Below, piece after piece: positions 35,640 to 46,745 of a DNA stretch of 64,000 nt (the first letter of the stretch is position 1; every line of letters starts with the position of its first letter). Origin of the DNA: Pollenia angustigena (lineage: Eukaryota > Arthropoda > Insecta > Diptera > Polleniidae); assembly GCA_930367215.1 (NCBI GenBank), contig OV884059.1, positions 71,085,393-71,149,392 on the forward strand, read 5' to 3'. The translations under genes and the position numbers were made by a program. The notes beneath the pieces were generated by a model. The model was not told the DNA's origin. It saw nothing but the letters and a program-made list of their open reading frames with translations, and did no database searches.

Positions 35640-36695
35640 AATTTTGAATATAAAAATAGACGAAAAACCGAGGATAATGATGAAATACGTAGGTGACATA
35701 TTCGCAATATTAAAAAAGGACGGAATAAATGACACCATTAAAAAACTAAATTCATTTAATGGACAATTACAATTTACCTTGGAGGAGGAAAGCGACAACA
35801 AACACTTAGGCGCGATTACCATAAGAAAGGTGAACAATTTAAAAGTTAACGGGTATCAAAACCAACAGCCTCAGAACGATTGATCAATTTCAATTCCAAG
35901 CACCCTAATATAATAAATATAAATACAGCATGTGACACGGAATTCCATTAAAAAAATATAGCAAAAATAACTAATGTATTAAGCTGAATGACTTCCCAAT
36001 AAAGACAATTAAAATTCTTATAAAAAGTGCTCAAAACAACAGGCAGCAGGAGGAAAGAGAACCAAAAAGATATAAAAGCGTATCATATAGATATTTCTGG
36101 ACTTTCGAAAAGATGGAAAAGCATAGATATTTATAACGAAGACAATTTTGAACCAGCATTTAGAACGGACAACACTGTGAATCAGTTGTTTAGTAAGACA
36201 AAATCGGAAATTAAAAAGGAAGAAAAGGCAAATGTGGTGTATAAAATTACGCGTTGTGGAATAAAGTATATCATTGGTCTCATGTAGAAAGGTCTAACTC
36301 ACATAAATGCAACTTTACAGGAGAAGGCAAAAACATAATAGAAACTGTATGTATCATAATGTAAAATGGCTTCTTCAATTGCTTGTTAAACTGATATTTT
36401 TGATGCTATTGTATTAAATTTTTGTGACGAGGTGTATTTGTGGGAAATGTATTGGAATCACTAAAAAACTCAATTTCGAAAAAATCGAGTTAGGGCCTTT
36501 CTACATGAGACCGACGATATGTACGTTGGGACGACAAAAAAAACTTAACACAAGAATATCTTCGCATAAATCAGTCCAGAAAGCTAGTGCAGCCCACTTT
36601 ACGCTGACAAATCGTAAACCATATTTCGAAGAAGTACAAATATTACAAGAAGAGATAAATTACTCAAGGAGAGATACACTAGCAGGCTTGCCAGT
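35640..36695 (+). pseudogene. Penelope-like retroelement remnant (RT and GIY-YIG parts)
   Basis: Frames at 35644-35883, 36027-36287 and 36424-36699 read PRIMMKYVGDIFAILKKDGI, LQFTLEEESDNKHLG, ISGLSKRWKSIDIYNEDNFE, VNQLFSKTKSEIKKEEKANV, VYKITRCGIKYI, then LNTRISSHKSVQKASAAHFT. This is the order of a Penelope-like RT followed by the zinc-binding and GIY-YIG endonuclease region. The RT catalytic box is YVGD instead of YVDD, and several frameshifts are present, so it is dead. Its 5' part is missing. Confidence 0.75.
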
Positions 36696-37520
36696 TTAGC
36701 ACTTTTAGTGCTAGATTTTGCATATTTATACCCACACCACAATAGTGGAGAGGGTATTATGCATTTGTGCTGATGTGTGTAACGCCTTAAAATATTGGTC
36801 CTAGACCCACCTTAAAGTATACCGATCGACTCAGAATCACTTTCTGAATCGTACTAACGATGTCCGTCCGGCTGGCTGGATGTCCATGTAACCTTGTGCG
36901 CAAAGTACAGCTCGCAATTTTGGAGATAATTTGATAAAATTTAGGACATAGGTTCTTATTGACACATGGACCAAGCCTATTGAAAATGGGCCAAATCGTG
37001 GAATCACGAGGGAAGATAGGGTGAAATTTCTTCCTCTCAGAAACTATCAAACCGATTTTAATGAAATTTAAAACTTACATAGAACCATATCTTCATGGAC
37101 ACAAAAGGGATGTAGTTTTTAAAAAATAGGACCACGAGGGGAGATAGGGCCAATTTCTGCCTCTTAAACCGATTTTTATGAAATTCAAAACATAGATATT
37201 TCCATATCTATATGGACACATTAGCTATACAGTTTTTCAAATATAGGACCACAAGGGGAAGTAGGGGGCAATTTCTGCCCCTCACAAACTTTTAACCCGA
37301 TTTTAATGAGTTTTATAAACATAGATAAATCCATATTTATATGGACATATAAGCATGATGTGTTTTTTAATACTGTGGTGTAGGGTATCATATGGTCGGG
37401 CTTGACCGACTATACTTTCTTACTTGTTTTTTCTGATTTAGCGTTTAGAATTTCAAAAAAGTGCTAAGTGCTAGTTTAGCACATTTTTATAATTATTTAG
37501 CACTTTTTTTTTGATCCCAA
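36683..37520. mobile_element. Possible hAT left end with a fly-type repeat inserted
   Basis: CAGGCTTGCCAGTTTAGCAC at 36683 looks like a hAT end with TTTAGCAC subterminal words that resume after 37430 (GTGCTAGTTTAGCAC). Between them (about 36726-37425) lies a repeat with ends CCACACCACAATAGTGG... and ...CACTGTGGTGTAGGG-like sequence. Internally it has a roughly 100-bp unit (GGACCACGAGGGGAGATAGGG, ATGAAATTTAAAAC) repeated three to four times. A related inverted copy is at 57785-58190. No right hAT end found. Confidence 0.4.
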
Positions 37521-37571
37521 AACTAATTAAAAGCTCACATAAACAATTCAAGTAAGGTATCAATTCTCTAA

Positions 37572-37757
37572 GGCCCGTTTTCACAACTTACCGATAGCTA
37601 AAGGTAGGATTTTATCGGCCGTATAAAAGGTGTTCCTACTAGGTAGGATGAACCTTATCGCTCAATTTAGGCTAAAGTAAAGTTTTAATAATGGAGCACT
37701 TTTTATGAGGCCGGTTAATGTCAACTTTTAGCTATCGGTAAGTTGTGAAAGCGGGCC
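37572..37757. mobile_element. 186-bp MITE with TAA duplication
   Basis: GGCCCGTTTTCACAACTTAC and (inverted) GGCCCGCTTTCACAACTTAC pair. The TIR is about 30 bp and runs into CGATAGCTAAA. TAA flanks both ends (37569-37571, 37758-37760). Confidence 0.88.
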
Positions 37758-37760
37758 TAA

Positions 37761-38108
37761 AGGTGGAAGTACATAACACGCGTTAGTTCGTCGACGAGTA
37801 TCGTGCGTTGAACAACTTTAGGGCGTTACAAAAGCCATTCCTGTTTATTGAATTTATTCTTTTTATATAAATATTGTATGTTTTTTAAGCTCTTCAATAA
37901 GTTTTTCTTTCATGATTCACAAATTTGTTAAATTATTCATTTTATTGTCAGCTGATTACGTGTCAAAAATACACAACGCGTTAAAAAGTTCAAAGTTAAC
38001 CAACTTTCAGGCGTAAACGCGTCAAAATATTTTGCATGTAGCTTGTTCTATGAAAATACACTAGTTTAACTTTTTTGACAGAAGAACGCGTGTTATGTAC
38101 TTCTACCT
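37761..38108. mobile_element. 348-bp MITE, family GGTGGAAGTACATA, copy 1
   Basis: AGGTGGAAGTACATAACACG and (inverted) AGGTAGAAGTACATAACACG are the ends. TAA flanks both sides (37758-37760, 38109-38111). The left TAA is also the right TAA of the MITE 37572-37757, so the two elements are exactly head to tail. A longer relative is at 46746-47215. Confidence 0.88.
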
Positions 38109-38141
38109 TAAGTGTATCAAGAAAAATTCATATACCATACA

Positions 38142-38668
38142 GATAATATTGGACTACGTGGTCCATTGTGGCTTAAATGGACTACTTACAGCATGGTACA
38201 ATGTACTGTAGTATGGACCATGTTATAAGAAATTAACATGCAGTGCTGCCAACAACTGCATGATATATACTTTTCTATAGTTTACAGTATCACCCATTGG
38301 TAGCCCTGATGGTGTCCATTATTAATTGTTTATTTAAAAGTGGAAGTTTGTGGAAAAAATTAAAAATACCAAGTAAATATATTTAATAATAGCAATAATA
38401 GACTACCGTACACACCATAAAAGGTGATTAATAAAAAATGAAAAATAAAAATGCTTAAACTACCCCTTAAGTGTACTCCATACTGTAGAAACATGCAGTA
38501 CTTTTAAAATTATCCCACTTAAGTACTACGTTGGTGGGTTATACGGTCCCCTCCTAGGACATCGTAATGTTAAATTGACCAACTTTTACCCATATATTTG
38601 GAGTACTCCTACTCCTTTATTAACTACTCTTAACATGGATGTATGGACTAGTCTCGTTATCTTCTGGG
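38142..38668. mobile_element. TIR-like repeat of the GGACTAGTCC family, copy 1
   Basis: It shares TCCTAGGACATCGTAATGTT and many GGACTA/TAGTCC words with 49475-49955. The ends are loosely inverted (CAGATAATATTGGACTA / TAGTCTCGTTATCTTCTGGG). No TSD established, no coding sequence. Confidence 0.5.
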
Positions 38669-38945
38669 TATATATGCTACCTTTTTGCAACTTTAGCGCA
38701 TACTGTTTTTTGCATCTTTGTAGTGTACGAAAAAGAAAACAAAGAAGAATCAAATACAGTTACTTTTATTTTTATGAACAAATAAATTAAGATTATGAGT
38801 ATACAAATTGTGAAAGAAGTTTTGTGCGCGATATTTATGTATTTAGTTAATCAAATTAACTAAAAAGATAGTACAACTGAGACAATTTATTATTTTACAT
38901 CCTTTTAATATACATAATATCTTTGTATGTAAGTATATACATATG

Positions 38946-39175
38946 CAGGGTTGTCAGATGTGGCGATTTCTCGCCAAACGTGGCTATTTTCAAACTTAAA
39001 TGGCGACCCAATTTTAGATTTGGCGACATGGCGATTTTTTGCCGATATTTTAAAATAGTTGGCGATTTTATTGACGCTGTCCAACTGAGTGGCGGCTGGG
39101 TCGTATTGTTCGGTTTTATCGCGGCAGTAACGTTAAGGTGCGAGTAGCCGATTTAAAAACGCAAAGCGGAGTAAT
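38946..39175 (+). mobile_element. Left end of a hAT element, family of 2484 and 54955
   Basis: CAGGGTTGTCAGATGTGGCG followed by ATTTCTCGCCAAACGTGGC matches the left ends at 2484 and 54955. The right end is absent; a GC-richer retroelement segment begins at about 39175. Confidence 0.7.
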
Positions 39176-39960
39176 CACTCGGTCAATACACAGACTGGTA
39201 GCTCTACCAAGGGGCAACACAAATAATTCCTCTTCCTTATAACGTTGGCCTTTTTTAATAAATGTTTCCTTCCAGATCTCCATGGCCTTCAACCCAAACT
39301 TCCGCTGGCCACTGTGCGTACTGTTCCATGCTGTGCGCCATTTCTCACTCTCCCGCCAGAGGAGAAACTAAAGGTCATTTCCCAACACCAGCTGTGCCGC
39401 AAATATCTGGCACACTCCCATACTCAGTCTGCCTGCGGGAGTATATATCGGTGCCGGCGCTGTATGCAAAATCATCACAGTATGCTCCTCCCAATGCCCG
39501 AAGGTCGGGTATGGGTGAAAATGACCGCCGTCGTGCGTATCAGGGTCCAGGCAGGAAGTGAGATTTTTTGGTCGTTTGCACTGCTAGACCCCACCGTAAC
39601 CCGGGCGTCTATCACGCTCGACGAGGATAGGGGCTTGGGGTGTAACTCTGTACAAGGCCATGAGAAGATCGCATGTGGAAGTAGTGGTGGAGAATCGCGT
39701 GTTCGACAGAACTCCGTCGGCCTGGGTGAAGGGAGTATCTGCACCTGAGAGCGGCGTCTCTCCAGCCAACCAGCACTGGGAATTGCCTACTCTTTATTAC
39801 CTGGTCTTTGGAGCCGACGTGGACCCTCGTGGATGCATCTACATCGGTCCAGCGAAAGGAAGGCCAGGTGGCATCTACGCCTAGGACACTATCTTTGGGG
39901 TTGCTTACTTCGGTGAAGGAGTGAAAAGGAACCAGTAGGATACGTGCCTTTTGTCGCCCT
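39175..39960 (+). pseudogene. BEL/Pao-like LTR retrotransposon gag/protease fragment
   Basis: The plus strand reads FLTLPPEEKLKVISQHQLCR, then a knuckle-like block with HTQSAC, YRCRRCMQNHHSMLLP and later FWSFALLDPTVTRASITLDE. The order fits a BEL/Pao Gag zinc-knuckle region followed by the DUF1758-type protease region. The first knuckle has a tyrosine where a cysteine is expected, and the frame breaks by about 39748. The segment is clearly richer in G+C than its neighbours. Fragment only. Confidence 0.5.
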
Positions 39961-40299
39961 TAAAGGCGAGCGTCCTTTGCCCTCTGGGCGACTTGTTATT
40001 TTGTTAATTATTAATTTTGTTCCTCAAGCACTGCACATAATTAAATTTTTAAAATTCATTGATTCTTTACTACCATTACTATTGTTAATATTTTTATCTG
40101 TTAAGTTTGCTTATCTAAACGTATAAATATTCCAACATGTTGTTAATTTTGAATTTTCCTTCAATTTTTAATTTTGTTATTTTTATTTGCTGATTTAAAC
40201 TTAAATCTGATTTCTTAAATTTATTTTAATTTTTATATATGAATGTATATTGAAACATACAAATGTCTTCTCTACTATATATTGCTATTCAACGTTGTT

Positions 40300-40730
40300 C
40301 CTTATTATGTTGCACCACCGTTGCAAGGCGGGACCTCTTCTTGTAGGGACCTGAAACATGAACTCGCCTTTTTTATTACTCGCTCAATAAAACTTCTGCC
40401 AGCCAGAAGCCGGTCATTGCCTTTTTTTTAAATACATAAATTTAAAAATTAAGGAGTTAAAACCTAACAAATTAAACAGAAAATTGAAGCTGTAACTAAA
40501 ATTAAAAAGAAGAAGAAAAGAAAAGTGAAAAATAAGCCCCAAAACGAAAAATACAACCAAAAGTAATTTTAATATTAACCGCAAGAGTGCCACAGCCAAG
40601 GGTGGGTAAATCTCTCTTGTATTCCCTACACATGCCGGTAATATCCACCGGCCACGGAAGAGCCTTACAGATGCACAGCGTGCCACACAGCTGAAAAAAA
40701 CTGTTTGTAAATATGCCATATAAATTTAAA
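40300..40730. other. Possible LTR-derived sequence
   Basis: TGTTGCACCACCG at about 40308, AATAAA at about 40386 and a moderately GC-rich block at 40600-40700 could belong to an LTR related to the fragment at 39175. No paired LTR was found. Confidence 0.25.
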
Positions 40731-41233
40731 TAGAGTATTCGTAAAAAATGTTATCTTATAATAGATTATAAAAGTATTTTTCTGTAAGTTTATTCTATAA
40801 AGTAAGCTACTTTATATTATAAACAAGTAATATTATTGCAAGGGATCAGTTTTCATTATTAAATAATTGTTAATAAGCCTTTTATAATAGTAATCAAAAC
40901 ACTTATCTAAGCTTAAGGCTTATGTTAGTAATCTTGCTACAAGTTATGTCTAAATCGTTTTGGTTTGTTGGGTAAGTTTAAGATGGGTGTAGATGCCACA
41001 AAACGGTCCTCCAATTTTTCTACAAAAGAAGTTTAGAAACGTACTTCTTTAGAAGAAAAAATTAATGCATGGATTGAAATTTAAGCTGAATTTAATTCTT
41101 GTTTTGATAGTTTTCGGTTATTTTAAGACGAAATATAAAAACCTAAAGAAAGTCTAAAAGATAAGTCTGAATTCACTAGTTTAATTTTGATGCTCAACTT
41201 TTGTGTGCTTAGGAGAGAGAAGAAATGGTGTTG
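40731..41233. other. Intergenic stretch
   Basis: AT-rich; nothing recognised. Confidence 0.4.
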
Positions 41234-42421
41234 GTGCTGAGCAGGGTTGCCGTTTGAAAAATTTTTATCCGACCAAAATTGTCAGCAAAACCTACCAAAA
41301 TCCTTTGAAACCGACCAAATTTTTGAAATATTTAAAAACAATTATATCGTCATTAAAATGCAAAAGGGCCTATCATTTTTAAAAAATTTTCAGTAGCGAT
41401 ATGACTGAGATTATAAAAACAGTTTTTCAAAATAGTGTTAATCATGCGTAATGTTGTAACGATATTAACCAGAAAACCCCGTTGTTATAATCACAAAAGC
41501 TGCCTTTTTATTTAGTTATCTCTCTTTTTCTTAAAATGAACATAGGCCCTTTTGCATTTTATATGACGATATGTATGTGTATGTATTTTTGAAAAAATGT
41601 ATAATTTTTATTGGATAAAGCTATAAATCTACATATTTTTTTTTTTTTTTTGTAATTTGCAATTATAGTAAAAACAAAAAGTAAGCCTATGTTCCCACCT
41701 ATTCAGTATTTAACGTCCTACACGTAACTCCTAGTTTTATTAAGAGTTTATTTGCTGGTAACGTTTAACTTTAACAAAATGTATGTATACAAATTCATTT
41801 AATAACGCTTATAATTATTTAGCTCAATTAAATAAAAAATAAAGTTTCATCAAAATTGGCCACGCCCTCCACCCACCGCCCATAGAACCCAAAATTTTTT
41901 TTTGGCCCAAAGTTTTTGGAATTTTGCTCTGAGCCTTTATTTAGCTCAATTAAGAAAAATATAAAGTTTAATCAAAATTGGCCACGCCCTCCACCCACCG
42001 CCCATAGAACCCAAAATGAAATCAGTTAATAAATGTATAATTATTATTGCAATTTATATGTTCCTTGCACAATTCACTATATGAAACACAAAAGGAACCC
42101 ATTTTAAAAATTAGTTAGGTTTAATAGTTTTATTAAACTTTTTTTGGCAAATATTATTATTTCAAATATTCATATTCATATGGTTTTGTTTTTCCTTTTT
42201 TGTTATGCACTTTTTCGATATTGCTGTCAATCAGTTATTAAAAAGAGTTTCTTGTCAACTGTGAAACGTATAAGACGTTTTTTTAGAAAGCTCTAAAAAA
42301 TATTAAAAAAAAATAAATTTGAATTTTCTGTCAAACTAAAAAACAAATTTTTAAAAATAAAAATTTTTTTTTTTTTTCCAATTAAAAAATTTGTTTCGAT
42401 ACAAATATTTGAAAGCATTAA

Positions 42422-44053
42422 TTGGATTTTAAGGAAATCGTAATGGAACGTGATCCATTACTTTCCCAGTCTGGAGGACGTCCTCCTAATATGTCTAAGG
42501 GAGCTGTTTCAAAACAAAAGACTTTGGTAATTAATAAAAATCTTGCTGGTTCCCAAGCAGGGGCACAAGTTTGTAATACAGCAAACGATGGTTTAAAAGC
42601 ATCAGATGTTGGTAAAAACTCCGAGCTAGGGAAGCACTTGCTTAACGCAGTGATGGCACAGCCATCAACGTCTATTCAATTAAAGGAGAATTCGCAAGAG
42701 TCAATGCAAAATAAAAACATTAAAATTTTGGAAAATATACAAATTCCTGATTTGCAAGTTGAAAAAGAAGCTGAAAACTTAATGGATCATGAAGCCTGTT
42801 CAATTTCTTCAATGGAAGATGATTTCAAAATGGCCAAGAACAAAAAAAGAACATACCAAGGTGACGTAAAAATTGATTTGTCAAAATGTAATTTTAAGAA
42901 GTTAGATAAGTTAGCAAATAATGTAAACCGCACGAATAAATTTTCACTTTTAGGAGATTTAGTTTTAGAGGCTGAAGAGCCAATTGATAACACAAATTCA
43001 AAACAAAATAACTCCCAAGCATCTGTAAAGACCAGGAATTCTTATTGTCCTCCAATATTTTTGGAAAATGTAAATGTAAAATCCTTGATTGACCAACTTA
43101 ATTCCAAAAATGTTGAGTTTAAAATAAAAAACCAGTCAAAATTTAGAAGTAAATTGTTTTTGAAAGATTCTTCTGCACATTCGGAAATGATGCAGTTGCT
43201 AAAGGAAAGGGAAATATCTTCTTACACATACACTCCTACGGAGTATAAGCGACAGAAAGTAGTTTGTAGAGGTCTGTATTACAAATCAGATGTTAATGAT
43301 ATTAAGTCTGAAATAGATAGAATTGTCCCAGATACTGTTGAATCAGTTTCTAAATTTTCTACTGAGTATTCTAGGAAACAGGGTATTGAAACTGGTTTGT
43401 TTTTAGTATTCCTTAAACCTAATCGTAAAGCAAGCGAGTTAATCGGCGTAAAATATATGCTTAATCAAGTTGTTTCATGGGAGCGGCCAAAGGCTAACAC
43501 TAAAGTCCCACAGTGTTGGAGGTGTCAAAAGTGGGGTCATTATTCAAGAAATTGCAGTCGTCCATTTTCTTGTGTTAAGTGCAGTGAGAAGCATGCACCA
43601 GGCGAGTGTTCCTTTGTCCAGGAAGATAATGTTTTGCCATTTTGTGTCAACTGTAATCAAAATGGACATACTTCAAATTACAGGGGTTGTCCTGTGTATA
43701 GAAACTATGTGTCATTTAGAAAAAAATCTAATCAGGACACCAAGATTAGAAAACTGTCTGCATCAAATAATGTTGCTAGAGCAATAAATCCTTCTAGTGC
43801 TGTGGTTGAAAACAGACCGTATGCTAGTTTATTTAATGTTTTGAATGACGTTCCAACTCAGACTAGGGTGGTAAAGCCTGCTTTGGTACAGGAATTTATG
43901 AAGCTTGCCAAGGCTTTATGTGCTCCGGATCCTCTAACTTTAGAGGATAAAATTAATAATTTTATGGCAAACTACAAAACAATGACTAGAGATCAGGCCA
44001 AGAAAGAATGCTTGAATTTAATTAAAGATATTCAAAATGTCTATGGTCCGTAA
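42422..44053 (+). CDS. LINE ORF1, Gag-like nucleic-acid-binding protein
   Basis: The frame is open from at least 42422 (TTG); the first ATG is 42443, and either could mark the start. The N-terminal third is polar and basic. A PRE_C2HC-like domain follows at about residues 275-360 (RQKVVCRGLYYKSDVNDIKS ... GLFLVFLKP). Then come three zinc knuckles at about residues 364-430: CWRCQKWGHYSRNC (CX2CX4HX4C), CVKCSEKHAPGEC (CX2CX3HX4C) and CVNCNQNGHTSNYRGC (CX2CX4HX6C). Proteins of this kind bind the element RNA and form the ribonucleoprotein. The frame is unbroken and its stop overlaps the ORF2 start. Confidence 0.9.
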   Translation: MDFKEIVMERDPLLSQSGGRPPNMSKGAVSKQKTLVINKNLAGSQAGAQVCNTANDGLKASDVGKNSELGKHLLNAVMAQPSTSIQLKENSQESMQNKNIKILENIQIPDLQVEKEAENLMDHEACSISSMEDDFKMAKNKKRTYQGDVKIDLSKCNFKKLDKLANNVNRTNKFSLLGDLVLEAEEPIDNTNSKQNNSQASVKTRNSYCPPIFLENVNVKSLIDQLNSKNVEFKIKNQSKFRSKLFLKDSSAHSEMMQLLKEREISSYTYTPTEYKRQKVVCRGLYYKSDVNDIKSEIDRIVPDTVESVSKFSTEYSRKQGIETGLFLVFLKPNRKASELIGVKYMLNQVVSWERPKANTKVPQCWRCQKWGHYSRNCSRPFSCVKCSEKHAPGECSFVQEDNVLPFCVNCNQNGHTSNYRGCPVYRNYVSFRKKSNQDTKIRKLSASNNVARAINPSSAVVENRPYASLFNVLNDVPTQTRVVKPALVQEFMKLAKALCAPDPLTLEDKINNFMANYKTMTRDQAKKECLNLIKDIQNVYGP

Positions 44054-46628
44054 TTTTTTAAATTTAATGACATTTAATGTTGGTTCTCTTGTCCATATTG
44101 GAAGGAGAATTGAACTGAATCGGTTACTGGATCAATTTAATGTTGATATAGCTTTTTTACAGGAAACGCATTTGACTGCGGGGGCAAATGTAAATTTTGA
44201 TAGATATATTTTTTTAAAGGATGATAGTCAATTAGGTGTTGGAATATGTATAAGGAAAACAATTTCTTTCTCCAGGGCGCATGTTCCTAATCTTTCGTTT
44301 CCAAATTTATTTGTAGAAATTAGTGTGTCGATTAATGGCAGTTTAAGGAAAATTCTTTGCGGTTCTGTTTATTTCAATTGTAACTCTAATCGTCAAAATA
44401 TCGCTGGTGGCCTTTCCTCTATTTTAAACTTTTCAAACCGTTACGATGGTTTTATATTAGGCGGTGATCTAAATGCTAAGCACATTTCTTGGGGTGATGC
44501 TATCAATAATTTTAATGGAGAAGTGCTTTCAACTTGGCTTCAGAACGAATCCATTTCTGTTACAAGGATTTGTGATTCATATCCCACTTACCCTGGTGGT
44601 TCATCTCATTTGGATCATTTTGTGGTGAGCAATGACATAGTGGATAATTTGCAACAGAATTTTAAAACATGTACTCTTCCCACCTTCTCGGATCATCTAC
44701 CATTAAGTCTTTCTATAACTTTGTTGAATTTTAATTTTATTTTAAAAACTCCTCAGCATTTTGTTTCTTATAAAGACACAAATTGGAATTCGTTTAAAAG
44801 GGATATAGTTAATGCTTTGCTGAACCACTATCCACCGAAAAATAGAAACTTATCTAATAATGAGATAGATTTTTTTATAGAGGAGTTTAGCACTTCTATT
44901 AATTTTGTTTCACAAGTACATACCAAAAAAGTGGAAGGTAAAAATCAAAAATATATTGTAACGGAAAAGGTTGGAAAGTTACTAAGAATAAAATACAATT
45001 GGCAAAGGGATTTAAAGAGAATATTTACTAGAACTTTGAACAGAAAACATCCTGAGTATTTGCTTATTTCTAAGCAAATTGATCTAATAAAAATTTTGAT
45101 AAAGGAACAGATTGAAATAGAACAGGCAGATTTATTTAATGCCAAACTAAAGGAAATTAAACCTGGTCCATGGGCTAATAAACAGATTTTTAAAATTATT
45201 GGAAACAAGAGTCGTCCTTTAATAAAGGAGGTTTCTGAAAATGGTGTAAACATTGATCAGTTAGATGATAAATTAAATGTTTTTAAGAATCATTTTATAT
45301 CTGTTTATCGAGCTTCGCCTCCAAATAGAGATATTTCAGAGATAAATGGTACAATAAATAATACAATTTTTAATACTCCAGATTGTATTCCATTTAGTGA
45401 TGAAACGACATCACTGAATAACAGAAACGACTCCAAATTAATTAGTATCGATACCCTTTTAAACACCTCGAAATTAATAAATAACAAAAAGTCTTGTGGA
45501 TTAGACAATATATCGAACTTCTTGATTAGAAAATTTCCTACTAAGGCTTTTGAATATTTGACAATATTATTCAACAATTGTTTGAATAATTGCTATTTCC
45601 CACTTGATTGGAAAGTTGCGAAGATTATTATTTAAATCCCGAAAGAGAAAGGTAATTCTGACATAAACAATTTTAGACCAATTTCGCTACTCTCAAATCT
45701 AGGAAAGTTATTTGAAAGAATTATCAGAGAGAAAATGGATTTAAGTTTGGATAGTGCATACATTCCTCAGAGTCAATTTGGGTTTAAGAGGGGTAGTTCC
45801 ACCGTTCATGCGCTATTGAAATTTCATAACGATGTAGTCCAAAATTTAAGAAAAGGCCAATGTACTGTTGCAGTCTCTCTTGACATCGAAAAAGCTTTTG
45901 ATAAGGCTTATCATGACGGTATATTATACAAAATGATAAACATTGGCTTTGGGTCTTCAATAATTAAGCTCTTTCGAAGCTTTTTCGATGACAGGAGATT
46001 TTGCGTGCAAATTGATAATGAGTGTTCATCACAGGGTGAGGTCCTTTGCGGTGTTCCACAGGGCTCTGTATTGGCACCACATTTGTATAATATTTTTATT
46101 AATGATTTTCCTCATGAATATAATAACTCCATGGCTATACTTTATGCCGACGATTCGCTTCTTTATGCTCACGACGAGTCTCCGCTGGTTGCGCTCCAAA
46201 ATGTTTCATCGCACCTTAAACATGTCAATGAATTTTATTCTCATTGGGGAATAAAAATTAACGCTTCAAAGAGTAATGCAATTTGTTTACGTAATGCTTC
46301 TGGAAAGTGTAAATACACTGTTGTTCCAGAGAGCAAAAATTTAAAACTATTTCTAAATGGTACTGAAATTAAATTTAAGGACAGTATAAAATACCTTGGA
46401 GTCAACTTCAATAAGCTTTTAAAATTTAATAATCACGTTTCTTATAATTTAGCGAAGGCTAATCGGGTAAAAGGGGCATTTGCAAGGCTTTTTAATAGTA
46501 AGTTTTTACCAATAAAGACAAAACTACTTTTGTACAAAGTAAGTATAAGATCAATAATTCTCTATGCTTTTCCGATATGGTTTAGTAAGACGCATATACT
46601 CATATGTATACAATTGTTATTAAAATAA
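44037..46628 (+). pseudogene. LINE ORF2, endonuclease plus reverse transcriptase, one in-frame stop and short C terminus
   Basis: ATG at 44037 overlaps the ORF1 end by 17 nt in another frame. The APE-type endonuclease motifs are all visible: MTFNVGSL, FLQETHL, LGGDLNAKHISWGD, SHLDHFVVSND and FSDHLPLSL. A single TAA at 45633-45635 interrupts the frame just before the RT (next residues PKEKGNSDINNFRPISLLSN). The frame continues unchanged with SLDIEKAFDKAYHDGILYKM, CGVPQGSVLAPHLYNIFIND and the catalytic YADD. The RT thumb is cut short: the frame ends soon after YAFPIWFSKTH, so the usual C-terminal region is missing. No RNase H seen. Confidence 0.9.
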
Positions 46629-46745
46629 TACTCTATAGTTTTAAGTTATCTAAAAATCTTATGTTCGCAAACCTTGTACATATAATGAAACTCAATAAAG
46701 TTAACTAACTAACTAACTAACAGTTATTAAAAAGTAAAAGCCTAA

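Larger units (their letters stand above)
42246..46720 (+). mobile_element. Nearly complete non-LTR retrotransposon with 14-bp target duplication
   Basis: CAGTTATTAAAAAG stands directly before (42232-42245) and after (46721-46734) the element, a perfect 14-bp TSD. It begins AGTTTCTTGTCAACTG and ends in a (TAAC)n tail (about 46700-46720). Order: 5' leader of about 176 bp, ORF1, 17-bp overlap, ORF2, and a roughly 90-bp 3' region. ORF1 knuckles, endonuclease and RT motifs place it in the Jockey/LOA/I group; the exact clade cannot be settled here. It lies inside the hAT 41242-48187. Confidence 0.92.

Noticed and set aside
38240..38312. Tiny hAT element (CAGTGCTGCCA ... TGGTAGCCCTG)
   Set aside because: Only about 73 bp, the ends pair imperfectly and the flanking 8-mers do not match.
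42246..46720. Endogenous virus
   Set aside because: It has no LTRs, envelope or integrase; APE-type endonuclease, RT, tail and variable-length target duplication identify a non-LTR retrotransposon.
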